Counted from the stretch's first letter, positions 52,097 to 60,344 are shown. The stretch is 64,000 nucleotides of DNA from Mesorhizobium sp. (GCA_004017535.1 SAJS01000010.1:105797-169796); one strand, 5' to 3'. Notes: generated from the sequence alone by a model not told the origin. Program-made: numbers and translations.

Positions 52097-53107
52097 TTAC
52101 TTTGTTCCGCGGGCCGCGCACTTAATCATGTCGTACGAGCCCGGTTGCTTCGCCATGTGACCAATATTGGCAAGAGCCGCAACCTTGTCGATCATCGCTA
52201 GGATCGCCTTCGGATTGCTTTGATGCACCATATGTCCGGCACCCGGGACGATATCCAGAAGTGAATGGCTTATCTCGGATTGCAAGCGCAGCGCCTCGGC
52301 CTTGGCATCGAACAGCTGGTCGCCCGCGCCGGCAACGATCCCGACAGGGACGGCGATGTCGGCATATCGGCGATTTGGCAAAAGTGCCGATGCCAGCATC
52401 AGGAAGGATTCAGCGGAGATGGATCGCAGTTGCGAGGGCCGGCTCGCCAACTCTCTTGTCATCGCGGCGAAGGGCACAGCGATTGTTGCCGGATGAAAAA
52501 TCTGCTTCATCGCCCAGCGCCAGTTCAGCCTGACCAGCGAAGGTAGCACCGCGTGGCGCATCACCGTCCCGATCAGCGGAACCGCTGGCAGCGCGGAGAT
52601 GGCAAGGGCAAGCCTTGGCGACGGGTAATGATAGCCGGCGACGACAACGACGCCGGCAACCGACCGGGGATGCCGGCGCGCCATCTCGAGCGCCACCGCT
52701 GCCCCCCAGGAATGGCCGACAACCATGTAGCGCTCGATGCCGAGTTTCGCGACCGCGGCATCGATGAGGTCGGCCTGGGCAGCTGCGGTCCAAGGCCTGC
52801 CGGCCGGGCGTGGGCTCATGCCAAAGCCGGGCCTGTCGAAGGCAAGTACGCGATATCTGGCGGCGGCTCTGTCGAAGATGCCGCTTGTCGTGAAGTCTTC
52901 GGCCGAGGCGCCATTGCCGTGCAACAGCAGAAGCGGTTGCCCGTGGCCCGCCTCCAGGAAATGCAGCTTCGTTCCCCGGAGATGGATGAAGCGCCCGAGC
53001 GGACGTGCGGCCAACGCCCGTCGCGCGAGCCGATTGTTGTAGAGCGCCAGCCCGATCGTTGCAGCCGCAAGGACCAGAAACAGGTTTCGCCTGGGCTTTG
53101 CTGTCAT
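52097..53107 (-). CDS. Alpha/beta hydrolase, membrane-anchored
   Basis: The 336-residue protein has an N-terminal helix (LFLVLAAATIGLALY) then an alpha/beta hydrolase domain with the oxyanion HGNGAS, nucleophile elbow GHSWG, and a catalytic His in GAGHMVHQ. It could hydrolyse an ester or epoxide near the membrane; substrate unknown. ATG 53107 is chosen because residues upstream are not conserved-looking. Confidence 0.75.
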   Translation of the reverse strand: MTAKPRRNLFLVLAAATIGLALYNNRLARRALAARPLGRFIHLRGTKLHFLEAGHGQPLLLLHGNGASAEDFTTSGIFDRAAARYRVLAFDRPGFGMSPRPAGRPWTAAAQADLIDAAVAKLGIERYMVVGHSWGAAVALEMARRHPRSVAGVVVVAGYHYPSPRLALAISALPAVPLIGTVMRHAVLPSLVRLNWRWAMKQIFHPATIAVPFAAMTRELASRPSQLRSISAESFLMLASALLPNRRYADIAVPVGIVAGAGDQLFDAKAEALRLQSEISHSLLDIVPGAGHMVHQSNPKAILAMIDKVAALANIGHMAKQPGSYDMIKCAARGTK

Positions 53108-53161
53108 GATCGAATTTGGAGAGTAGGCGGCGGAAGGAGGCAATGACAGCGCTGGTTGCTA

Positions 53162-53407
53162 TCAGGGCGACCCTTTCTGGGGCAGCGCGGTCTCTTCCTC
53201 GACTTGGTCCCGCAGGCTCTGCTCGGGCTCCTTGTTATCAGCCCCTGCCGACGGATTTTGCCGGGCGAGCTCGCGATCGACAACCTTGCGCGAGCCTTCA
53301 ACCGGATCTTCTTGCGGCGAATCCCTGTCCGCTCCTGTTTGCTGGCCGGTCCTACCACTGCTTGGAGTCGGTCGCACAGGATCTTCGTTTTGGCGGGTCT
53401 TCGTCAT
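53162..53407 (-). CDS. Small acidic hydrophilic protein
   Basis: The 81-residue protein is very polar (rich in Asp, Glu, Arg, Pro, Gln) and probably disordered. Its ATG lies 63 bases downstream of a GGAAC-N17-GGTT pair. Function unknown. Confidence 0.45.
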   Translation of the reverse strand: MTKTRQNEDPVRPTPSSGRTGQQTGADRDSPQEDPVEGSRKVVDRELARQNPSAGADNKEPEQSLRDQVEEETALPQKGSP

Positions 53408-53469
53408 TGGCACCTTCTCCGCTTCGGTCGGATGTCTGCTGGCTTCCGAGCAGGTTGGAAGCAGGGCCA

Positions 53470-53495
53470 AACCTCTGTGGGCGGCCCTTTGTTCC
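53470..53495 (-). promoter_or_regulatory. Weaker EcfG-type promoter
   Basis: GGAAC and GGTT on the minus strand are 17 bases apart, one base wider than the other sites. It precedes the small acidic protein gene. Confidence 0.35.
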
Positions 53496-53649
53496 GTGCG
53501 CGGCGCGACCGGCCTCGCCACCGCTCCGCAACTGGGCAGAACCAACGGCTGCTTACTGCAACAAATGTGGTTGAGGCTGAACCGCTGCACTTCTACGACT
53601 GCGGCAAGCGTCCGGTTGCCTCCCGCGTCCGCCTCGCGATGGAGGAACC

Positions 53650-53844
53650 ATGACGCGCCACTCTCCACTCAGCCTTTTGGAATTCGAAGCGCTCACGCAA
53701 GCAGCTTCGAAACTGTCGAAGGATCATAGCGGAACGCTAGAGAGTTTGGTGGTCTCTTTGTTCGAAGCCTTGCGCGAAGGAGAGACCTGTCCCACGGCGG
53801 TTCTGGAGGCGGTGGTCGCGACGCTGACCAAGGAGAACCGCTAG
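53650..53844 (+). CDS. Small hypothetical protein
   Basis: The 64-residue protein is helical and acidic. A GGAGG site lies just upstream of the ATG. Its stop overlaps the stop of the convergent DUF768 gene by 4 bases, which fits two real genes. Confidence 0.5.
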   Translation: MTRHSPLSLLEFEALTQAASKLSKDHSGTLESLVVSLFEALREGETCPTAVLEAVVATLTKENR

Positions 53845-54170
53845 CCAGCCGGCTTCCCCGAGCCAGCGACATTATTCTGTTCAGGCTCGACAGCCTCCAA
53901 AGCATCAACGACAGGCGCCAATGAATTCTCTTTCTCGGGACTGGACTCTCCTCCTCCACTGTTATCTTCGCCGATTTTGTCGAGCGCACGTTGAATGGCG
54001 TCTTCAATGTTGCCGATCTCCTGCTCCCGCACCTCGCGACCGTAGCCGGCGGCGTCGGCGTCCTGTTCGAATTGCTGCGCCAGCATCGGGACGCTGATCT
54101 CGGTGTCGGTTGGCAAGTTGCCGACATTCTCTTCCAGCCAGCTGCGCAGGAATTCCTTGGTCGCGTTCAT
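53841..54170 (-). CDS. DUF768-like rhizobial protein
   Basis: The 109-residue protein resembles DUF768 of rhizobia: ATKEFLRSWLEENVG, ISVPMLAQQFEQDADAAG and a short acidic helical end. Function unknown. It has a GGAAC-N16-GGTT promoter 24 bases upstream, divergent from that of the ClpP-like gene. Confidence 0.6.
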   Translation of the reverse strand: MNATKEFLRSWLEENVGNLPTDTEISVPMLAQQFEQDADAAGYGREVREQEIGNIEDAIQRALDKIGEDNSGGGESSPEKENSLAPVVDALEAVEPEQNNVAGSGKPAG

Positions 54171-54193
54171 AGAGTTCCTCCTCGACGCCAGAT

Positions 54194-54218
54194 AACCGGA
54201 CTATCGCACCGAGGTTCC
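54194..54218 (-). promoter_or_regulatory. EcfG-type promoter of the DUF768 gene
   Basis: On the minus strand GGAAC and GGTT are separated by 16 bases. Confidence 0.6.
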
Positions 54219-54237
54219 CGTAAATCCGAAACCGCGA

Positions 54238-54262
54238 GGAACGAACGGACCCACGGGCGGTT
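54238..54262 (+). promoter_or_regulatory. EcfG-type promoter of the ClpP-like gene
   Basis: GGAAC and GGTT are separated by 16 bases. It begins 19 bases after the oppositely directed site, and it overlaps a possible TTG start, which excludes that start. Confidence 0.65.
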
Positions 54263-54291
54263 TGGAGTCCGAAAATCCGGTGAGGCATTCC

Positions 54292-54900
54292 ATGGCTTTC
54301 CACGACGACAGCGTTTCACACGAACGCGACGGTTCCGCCCCAGGCCGGGACAAGCTCCTGTTCCAGCCCAACATCTCCATCAACGGACTGATCGATGATG
54401 AGACGCTCAGCTTCTTCTTGGGTCGCCTGGAGACCGTGCGAAAAAACGGTCAGGACATGATCATGGAGTTGAACACGAGCGGCGGCGATGCGGACGCCGC
54501 GCGCCGCATGGCGCTGGAGGTCCGGCTCTTTCGCCGGCATTCCGGCAGGGATGCATTTTGCGTCGGAAAGACGAAGGTCTTTTCGGCGGGAGTGACAATC
54601 TTCGCCGCCTTCCCGAGGCAAGACCGCTTCCTTACCGAGGATGCCGTTCTTCTCGTGCATGAGCGGCGCATGGAAACAAGCATTGTGCTCAACGGCCCGA
54701 TTCGATCCTGCATCCAGATCGTTCGCGAGCAGCTTGCCTTGCTCGAGACATCGCAACGTCTGGAGATGGAAGGCTTCAGGGAACTTGTCGAAGGCAGTTC
54801 GCTCAGCGCGGACGAGCTTTACCGGCGCGCGACGGAGAATTGCTACATCAACGCCGCCGAGGCGCTCAGTCTTGGGATGATAGGCGGGATTCTGCGTTAG
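54292..54900 (+). CDS. ClpP-like serine protease
   Basis: The 202-residue protein has a ClpP fold with the nucleophile in FSAGVTIFAAF (Ser98) and the catalytic His in LVHERRM (His123), plus ELNTSGGDADAA for the substrate-binding loop. No ClpX or ClpA gene adjoins it, so it may be a stand-alone stress-induced ClpP-like protein. Start ATG 54292 is used because the upstream TTG at 54262 falls in the promoter -10. Confidence 0.8.
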   Translation: MAFHDDSVSHERDGSAPGRDKLLFQPNISINGLIDDETLSFFLGRLETVRKNGQDMIMELNTSGGDADAARRMALEVRLFRRHSGRDAFCVGKTKVFSAGVTIFAAFPRQDRFLTEDAVLLVHERRMETSIVLNGPIRSCIQIVREQLALLETSQRLEMEGFRELVEGSSLSADELYRRATENCYINAAEALSLGMIGGILR

Positions 54901-55030
54901 AATAGCACATTCGGGGCCGCACTTTCCTGTCGGACAACTTGCGGCCGAAGGACGAAGAGAGTCGCCAAAGTGGGGGTGGCGACATGCCGATCGCTGCGCA
55001 TGGCACCTCGCGCACCAAGCCGACCTGGTG

Positions 55031-55055
55031 GGAACCCGGGTTGCTCTGAGCCGTT
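55031..55055 (+). promoter_or_regulatory. Perfect EcfG-type promoter
   Basis: GGAAC-N16-CGTT matches the consensus exactly. Its -10 ends 8 bases before the next ATG, pointing to a leaderless transcript. Confidence 0.7.
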
Positions 55056-55062
55056 CGCAGGC

Positions 55063-55392
55063 ATGGCAACATTGCAGCTTCGAGAAGCGCTGACCAAGGT
55101 CGGCACACTGACGTCCCGACCGGCGGCCTTTCTGATCTTGGGCGGTTACACTGTCTCCTGGTTTCTCTTCGAGCGGGACACGCTTGACTGGCACGGCGCC
55201 GCGACACTGATCACCTGGGCGATGACGCTGCTTATCCAAAGGGCGGAGCATCGCGACACCCAAGCCCTTCAGGCGAAACTTGATGAGCTGATCAAAGCGA
55301 ACGACAAGGCTCGCAACGAGATCGCCGAGATGGACGACAAAGAGCCGGAGGAGATTGAGCGAATACGCGATGGCGGGCAAAGCAGGAGTTGA
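55063..55392 (+). CDS. Low-affinity iron-permease-like small membrane protein
   Basis: The 109-residue protein has two membrane helices (PAAFLILGGYTVSWFLF, AATLITWAMTLLIQ) and a charged C-terminal tail, resembling the Fet4-like low-affinity iron permease family. The ATG at 55063 lies 8 bases after a perfect EcfG -10, and no ribosome site is visible, so the mRNA is probably leaderless. It could be a stress-related ion transporter or anchor. Confidence 0.65.
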   Translation: MATLQLREALTKVGTLTSRPAAFLILGGYTVSWFLFERDTLDWHGAATLITWAMTLLIQRAEHRDTQALQAKLDELIKANDKARNEIAEMDDKEPEEIERIRDGGQSRS

Positions 55393-55538
55393 CATCTCGC
55401 CTCGACCTCAACCGGACTCCGTTCGAAGCTAAGTCGTTGTGAGCACGGCGCCAGCGATGATCGGTATTCCTGGAACAAGCGCCGAAGCAGTTTGCGGCGC
55501 CCACTCCGACCGCGCTGTTCCAACATGGCGATCTCCTC

Positions 55539-55563
55539 GGAACTTCAGGCCTCCCGGCGGATT
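55539..55563 (+). promoter_or_regulatory. Weak EcfG-like promoter
   Basis: GGAAC and GATT are separated by 16 bases, upstream of the second YciF-like gene. The -10 differs at two positions. Confidence 0.35.
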
Positions 55564-55610
55564 AGGATGAGTGCCGCAGGCATATCACCACACCGCAAGG
55601 AGGACCTAAA

Positions 55611-56129
55611 ATGCCGAAGAAAGCCTCGTCCGCGACCTCGAACGGCTTGGAAAGCCTGTTCCTGGACGGACTGAAAGACATCTACTACGCGGAAAAGAAG
55701 ATCCTGAAGGCTTTGCCAAAGCTGGCGAAAGCAGCACAGTCTGAAAAGATAAGCGCCGCTTTCGAAAAGCACCTCAAGGAAACTGAAGACCAGGTGGATC
55801 GCCTGGAGCAAGTCTTCGACATGCTCGGCAAGCCGGCCAGGGGCAAGACCTGCCCGGCCATTGACGGCATCATCGAGGAGGGCTCGGAAATCCTCGAAGA
55901 GTACAAGGACGAGCCGGCGCTCGACGCAGGACTGGTGGGTGCTGCCCAAGCGGTCGAGCACTATGAAATCGCGCGCTACGGTACGCTGATCGCATGGGCT
56001 GAACAGCTCGGTCTCAAGGATGCTCTTCCGCTCCTCCGGCAGACTTTGAAGGAAGAGTCGGCAACCGACGAGGCGCTCAACACTCTTGGTGAGAGCGACG
56101 CCAACCAACGTGCTTTGCAGGCGGCTTAA
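55611..56129 (+). CDS. Ferritin-like stress protein, DUF892/YciF family (copy 2)
   Basis: The 172-residue protein is a ferritin-like DUF892 protein: LFLDGLKDIYYAEKKILKALPKL, HLKETEDQVDRLE and VEHYEIARYGTLIAWAEQLG. It is closer to the YciF/YciE consensus than the copy at 46932. An AAGGAGGA site precedes the ATG. Usually stress-induced; enzymatic role unproven. Confidence 0.88.
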   Translation: MPKKASSATSNGLESLFLDGLKDIYYAEKKILKALPKLAKAAQSEKISAAFEKHLKETEDQVDRLEQVFDMLGKPARGKTCPAIDGIIEEGSEILEEYKDEPALDAGLVGAAQAVEHYEIARYGTLIAWAEQLGLKDALPLLRQTLKEESATDEALNTLGESDANQRALQAA

Positions 56130-56193
56130 CAACGCCCAACACTTTGCATCGGCGGCGCCGTCGCTCCGTGCGGGCTGCAGAAAGGAGAACTCG

Positions 56194-56289
56194 ATGAAGA
56201 AGACCTGGAAGAAACCAACCATGTGTCAGGTGGCGGCGGGCTTCGAAATTTCGCGATATCTGCCTGCTGAAATCCGGCGGAAAAAGTAG
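56194..56289 (+). CDS. pqqA: PqqA, PQQ precursor peptide
   Basis: The 31-residue peptide has the Glu and Tyr cross-linked by PqqE: Glu18 and Tyr22 in the GFEISRYLPAE segment. A strong AAAGGAG site precedes the ATG. It is followed by a 13-base stem hairpin before pqqB. The peptide is the substrate of the whole pathway that serves the XoxF enzyme. Confidence 0.9.
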   Translation: MKKTWKKPTMCQVAAGFEISRYLPAEIRRKK

Positions 56290-56294
56290 CCCGT

Positions 56295-56329
56295 GAATTG
56301 CATGCCCTGCTCAACGGGGCATGCAATTC
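56295..56329 (+). terminator. Attenuator-like hairpin between pqqA and pqqB
   Basis: Arms GAATTGCATGCCC and GGGCATGCAATTC pair perfectly over 13 bases around a 9-base loop. There is no T-run, so partial termination or RNA processing is likely, raising pqqA over pqqBCDE. Confidence 0.65.
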
Positions 56330-56414
56330 CTTACGATATCAGAAGACGCGGACGCAAATCGACCGCAGCCGCAAAAGTGGCGCCGGTCAGTTGGCCCGCT
56401 GGGCATGCATTGCC

Positions 56415-57353
56415 ATGCGCGTGAAGATCATCGGATCGGCGGCGGGAGGCGGCTTTCCGCAATGGAACTGCAATTATCGCCTGAGCCGCGCGGCCCGCGC
56501 CGGGGTGCCCGGTCTGCGCTCCCGAACTCAATCGTCCGTCGCCGTATCGGCGGACGGAACAGGTTGGGTTCTCTTCAACGCGTCGCCCGACATTCGTCAG
56601 CAGATTGCGCAAACGCCCGAGCTGCAGCCCGCGGCGGACGCACCGTTGCGCTCGACACCTATCCGAGCGGTGATGCTGACCAATGCCGACGTGGACCATG
56701 TCGCCGGCTTGCTGAGCCTTCGTGAGCGACAGCCTTTCGCGATCTATGCGACCGCGCAGGTGCTGGCGACTCTGGAGGCCAATTCGATCTTCAATGTTCT
56801 CGATCCGGCGATCGTGCCGCGGCGTCTCTTGGCGCCGATGGAGGAGACGGCGATTTGCGGCGCGGACGGCCACCCGACCGGCGTGGTCGTCGGCAGCTTC
56901 CCGGTGCCTGGCAAGGTCGCGCTCTATCTTGAGCAAGGACGCGATCCCGGCGCCGATTTCAGCTCCGACACGGGCGACACGATCGGCGTCCGTATCAGCA
57001 AAGCCGATGGTCGCGGCGCGATTTTCTACGTTCCGGGCTGCGCGCGCATCGACGCAGCGCTGCGCGCGCGGCTGGCCGATGCCGCCTGCCTTCTGTTCGA
57101 CGGCACCGTCTACACGGACGACGAGATGATCACGGCAGGGGTCGGCCCGAAAACCGGCGCACGCATGGGGCACATTGCAATGTCGGGTGAAGCGGGTTCG
57201 ATCGCCAGCCTGGCCGATGTGAAGATCGCGCGCCGTATCTTCATCCATATCAACAACACCAATCCTGTTCTGGACGAGAATTCCGCCGAGCACGCGGCGA
57301 TCAAGGCGGCTGGTTGGGAAGTCGCCTTCGACGGCATGGAGATGGAATTTTGA
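56415..57353 (+). CDS. pqqB: PqqB, PQQ pathway beta-hydroxylase-type metallo-protein
   Basis: The 312-residue protein has the metallo-beta-lactamase-like PqqB features: KIIGSAAGGGFPQWNCNY, TNADVDHVAGLL and the GHIAMSGEAGS segment. It acts on the cross-linked PqqA-derived intermediate. ATG 56415 begins with the conserved MRVKIIG. Confidence 0.92.
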   Translation: MRVKIIGSAAGGGFPQWNCNYRLSRAARAGVPGLRSRTQSSVAVSADGTGWVLFNASPDIRQQIAQTPELQPAADAPLRSTPIRAVMLTNADVDHVAGLLSLRERQPFAIYATAQVLATLEANSIFNVLDPAIVPRRLLAPMEETAICGADGHPTGVVVGSFPVPGKVALYLEQGRDPGADFSSDTGDTIGVRISKADGRGAIFYVPGCARIDAALRARLADAACLLFDGTVYTDDEMITAGVGPKTGARMGHIAMSGEAGSIASLADVKIARRIFIHINNTNPVLDENSAEHAAIKAAGWEVAFDGMEMEF

Positions 57354-58108
57354 GCGATTTCCACGATGCGGCCCGAGGCGGCCTGTCAAAGCGCGGGCTC
57401 GAAGCCGTGCTGCGGCGGATCGGCGACGAGCGCTACCACAACCGCCATCCTTTCCATCACAGGATGACCGGCGGCGCCCTGTCGAAGGCCGAGATGCAGG
57501 CCTGGGCGCTGAACCGCTATTGCTACCAGGCCATCATACCGCGCAAGGACGCCATGATCCTGGCTCGTGCCGAGGACCCGGCGTTCCGCGCCGCCTGGCG
57601 CAAGCGCATCGAGGACCATGACGGCGAGGACGGCTGGAGCGGCGGCATCGCGCGCTGGCTGCATCTGGCGACCTCGCTCGGCCTCGATGCCGAAGCAGTC
57701 AAGAGCGAAAGGCTGGCGCTGCCGGCGACCCGTTTCGCCGTCGGCGCCTATCTCTCCTTCTGCACGAATCGGACGCTGCTCGAGGCGGTCGCGTCCTCGC
57801 TGACCGAGATGTTCTCGCCGGCCATCATCGGCGAGCGCGTGCCGGCGATGCTGGCCAGATATGATTACATCACCGAGGATACGCTGGCCTATTTCACGCA
57901 ACGGCCTGAACAGGCATCGCGCGACGCCGACTTCGCCCTCGCCTATGTGCTCGTCCACGCCGACACGCCCGAACGCCAGCAGCAGGCGATCGATGCGCTG
58001 GTGTTCAAATGCGATATACTCTGGGCCATGCTCGATGGGCTCCAGCATGCCTATGGCGCGCCACGAAACGTACCGCCAGGCGCCTTCCGCCCGGAGACGG
58101 CTTCATGA
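57350..58108 (+). CDS. pqqC: PqqC, pyrroloquinoline-quinone synthase
   Basis: The 252-residue protein is the final oxidase that makes PQQ. Conserved blocks include RYHNRHPFHHRMTGG, ALNRYCYQAIIPRKDA and YLSFCTNR. The TTG start at 57350 overlaps the pqqB stop by 4 bases; no ATG is better placed. Confidence 0.92.
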   Translation: MSDFHDAARGGLSKRGLEAVLRRIGDERYHNRHPFHHRMTGGALSKAEMQAWALNRYCYQAIIPRKDAMILARAEDPAFRAAWRKRIEDHDGEDGWSGGIARWLHLATSLGLDAEAVKSERLALPATRFAVGAYLSFCTNRTLLEAVASSLTEMFSPAIIGERVPAMLARYDYITEDTLAYFTQRPEQASRDADFALAYVLVHADTPERQQQAIDALVFKCDILWAMLDGLQHAYGAPRNVPPGAFRPETAS

Positions 58109-58401
58109 CGGTGCTGCGCGAAAGAGCCATCGTGTCGCTGCGGTCCGCGCCATCACTGCCCAGGCATGTGCGCATCCAGTACGACCCCGTGCGACTGGCC
58201 TTCGCCGTGCTTTTGCCGGAGAAGGTGTTCTGGCCGAATGACATCAGTCTCGACATACTGCGCCGCTGCGACGGGCAATCCACCGTAGAGCGCATTATCG
58301 CCGATCTTGCGGCCGATTACGACGCGGATCCGCAAGACGTGGCGGACGATGTCATTGCTTTCCTGCAGGAATGGTCGGACAAGCTTTTGGTGAAGCTATG
58401 A
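58105..58401 (+). CDS. pqqD: PqqD, PqqA-binding chaperone
   Basis: The 98-residue protein has the PqqD/RRE fold: LPRHVRIQYDPVR, VLLPEKVFWPNDISLDILRRCDGQ and a helical end. It presents PqqA to PqqE. ATGA overlaps join it to pqqC and pqqE. Confidence 0.9.
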   Translation: MTVLRERAIVSLRSAPSLPRHVRIQYDPVRLAFAVLLPEKVFWPNDISLDILRRCDGQSTVERIIADLAADYDADPQDVADDVIAFLQEWSDKLLVKL

Positions 58402-59498
58402 GTGCCCCCCTCCTGCCCCCGATCGGCGTGCTGGCGGAACTGACGCATCGGTGCCAGCTTCAGTGCCCCTATTGCTCCAATCCGCTCGAACTGCTGAAGG
58501 CCAACCGCGAACTCGACACGCGGACCTGGCTCGATCTCTTCTCGCAGGCCGCCGATCTCGGCGTCCTGCAGGTCCATCTGTCCGGTGGCGAACCGACGCT
58601 GCGCCGCGACCTCGAGCAGTTGATCGCAGGGTGTTCGGCGCGCGGCGTCTACACCAACCTCATCACCGCCGGCGTCGGCATTGCCGAGGGCCGCATCGAG
58701 GCCTTTGCCGAAGCCGGGCTCGACCACCTGCAACTGAGCTTCCAGGGCGCCCGCCCAGTGACCACCGATCGTATCGGCAACCATCGGGGCAGCCATGAGA
58801 AAAAGCTGGAGACGGCGCACCGCGCCCGCGCGGCCGGGCTGCCGCTCACCATCAACGCGCCGGTCCATCGGCACAACATCGAGGAAGTGCCGGAATTCAT
58901 CGACCTAGCCCTAACCCTGGGTGCGGAGCGGCTCGAGATCGCCAATGTCCAATATGCCGGCTGGGCGCTTGCCAATCGCAGTTTGCTGATGCCCGACCGT
59001 GCCGCGGTCGACCGGCAGGCGGACATCGTTGCGGCTGCCCAGGAACAGCTAGTCGGCATCATGACCATCGATTTCGTCACGCCGGATTACTTCGCCATCT
59101 ACCCCAAGCCATGCATGGGCGGCTGGGCACGCGACGCCTTCATGGTGGCTCCCGACGGCACCGTGTTGCCGTGCCATGCCGCCCAGACAATTCCCTCGCT
59201 CCGCTTCGAGCGCTTCGGAGAACGCAGCCTCGCCGAAATCTGGACCGACTCCCCGGCCTTCAACGCCTTCCGCGGCACCGACTGGATGCTGGAGCCGTGT
59301 CAAAGCTGCGAGCGCCGCGAGGTCGATTGGGGTGGCTGCCGGTGTCAGGCATTAGCGATTGTCGGCGATGCCGCCGCAACAGATCCAGCCTGCATCAAGT
59401 CGACAGTACACGCCCGCATGGCCGCCTTGGTCGATGAAACGCGGCCCAGCAATACCGCCGCATACGATGCTTTCATGTATCGCCGGATAGGATCGTGA
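58398..59498 (+). CDS. pqqE: PqqE, radical SAM PqqA-peptide cyclase
   Basis: The 366-residue enzyme has the radical-SAM cluster CQLQCPYC (Cys19, Cys23, Cys26) and a C-terminal SPASM-type cysteine set (CMGG, LPCHAAQ, CQSCERREVDWGGCRC). It forms the Glu-Tyr carbon bond in PqqA. It closes the pqqABCDE operon; pqqF is not present. Confidence 0.95.
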   Translation: MSAPLLPPIGVLAELTHRCQLQCPYCSNPLELLKANRELDTRTWLDLFSQAADLGVLQVHLSGGEPTLRRDLEQLIAGCSARGVYTNLITAGVGIAEGRIEAFAEAGLDHLQLSFQGARPVTTDRIGNHRGSHEKKLETAHRARAAGLPLTINAPVHRHNIEEVPEFIDLALTLGAERLEIANVQYAGWALANRSLLMPDRAAVDRQADIVAAAQEQLVGIMTIDFVTPDYFAIYPKPCMGGWARDAFMVAPDGTVLPCHAAQTIPSLRFERFGERSLAEIWTDSPAFNAFRGTDWMLEPCQSCERREVDWGGCRCQALAIVGDAAATDPACIKSTVHARMAALVDETRPSNTAAYDAFMYRRIGS

Positions 59499-59543
59499 TT
59501 TTGACGGTAGCAACAATCGCCGCCGATACGGTCCCGGCTTCGG

Positions 59544-59646
59544 CTAGAGCAATTCCAGGAAAAGTGTGAGCGGTTTTCCGTCCGGAATTGCGTAAAAAAA
59601 CAGATAGGGCGTTTCGCCGTTTCTATGAAACGGTGAAACGCACTAG
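59544..59646. repeat. Dispersed palindromic element, copy 2
   Basis: The element is flanked by CTAG at both ends and has two hairpins: GCAATTCC..GGAATTGC with an inner GGAAAA..TTTTCC, and GTTTCGCCGTTTC..GAAACGGTGAAAC. It is better preserved than the copy at 11657-11759. It lies in the gap between pqqE and a convergent unknown gene. Confidence 0.85.
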
Positions 59647-59711
59647 CAGCGACGGTCCATCTCGGCCGTTGATATACTCTTCGCTTGGAAGCACGCTGGC
59701 GGGCAATTCTC

Positions 59712-60344
59712 TCAGCGCAAAAGGCCGTCGATATCGAAGTCTTCCCAGCCTCTCAGGCGGGGCGCATCGTCCCGGCTCTCGTCGGTTTTAGTTGCGGCCC
59801 CGCCGCGCTTCTTTTGGGAGCGTTTGAGAGCCGCCCTTGCGGCGGCGCGTCTCCGGTTCTCGGCGGCTGTCGCCGCGTCTACATCACGCCAGACGGTGAC
59901 CAGATCGCGGTCGAGCACATCCTCGATGTGGCGCGGGTCGAACACGTGGAAGGTGATTTTCCTCGCCCGGCCGCGAAGTTTCACAGTTCGCGTCCCGGCG
60001 CTCTGAAGCCGACCGTCCTTCAACCAGCGGTGCCGCTCGCCGGACGAGATCGTCAGGACATCCTCGACCTCGCGAGGGATGACCGGCAGATCTTCGATGT
60101 CGCGCATAGCTTGGGATACGATCGCCGCGGCCGCCTTAACATCGGCATCCGAGCCCTCTGGCAGGCGCAAGGTGAGCACCCGGGATTCGATGTGGAGAAG
60201 CTTTCGAAGCTGCGCAGGAAGGCGAGCGCGTATCTCGAGGAAGATGCCCCTCGCCCGCATCGATGATCCCAAGGTGGCCGCCGGCGAAAGCGGCCACTCA
60301 GCTATCAGCTTCCCAACTGGGTCACTCTTTCGGCGGGCGGACAT
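59712..60344 (-). CDS. Unrecognised soluble protein, conserved-looking
   Basis: The 210-residue protein has a mid-part rich in basic and hydrophobic residues (RHRWLKDGRLQSAGTRTVKLRG) and a C-terminal Arg/Lys helix (ENRRRAAARAALKRSQKKR). No membrane segment, signal or named domain is recognised. It is flanked by a repeat and exonuclease III, so it might be a nucleic-acid-related protein, but that is guesswork. Confidence 0.55.
   Translation of the reverse strand: MSARRKSDPVGKLIAEWPLSPAATLGSSMRARGIFLEIRARLPAQLRKLLHIESRVLTLRLPEGSDADVKAAAAIVSQAMRDIEDLPVIPREVEDVLTISSGERHRWLKDGRLQSAGTRTVKLRGRARKITFHVFDPRHIEDVLDRDLVTVWRDVDAATAAENRRRAAARAALKRSQKKRGGAATKTDESRDDAPRLRGWEDFDIDGLLR

Noticed and set aside
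54316-55395. Minus-strand frame opposite the ClpP-like and permease-like genes
   Set aside because: The sense genes have promoters and catalytic motifs; the antisense frame has none.
56331-57389. Minus-strand frame opposite pqqB
   Set aside because: It is a shadow of a clear pathway gene.
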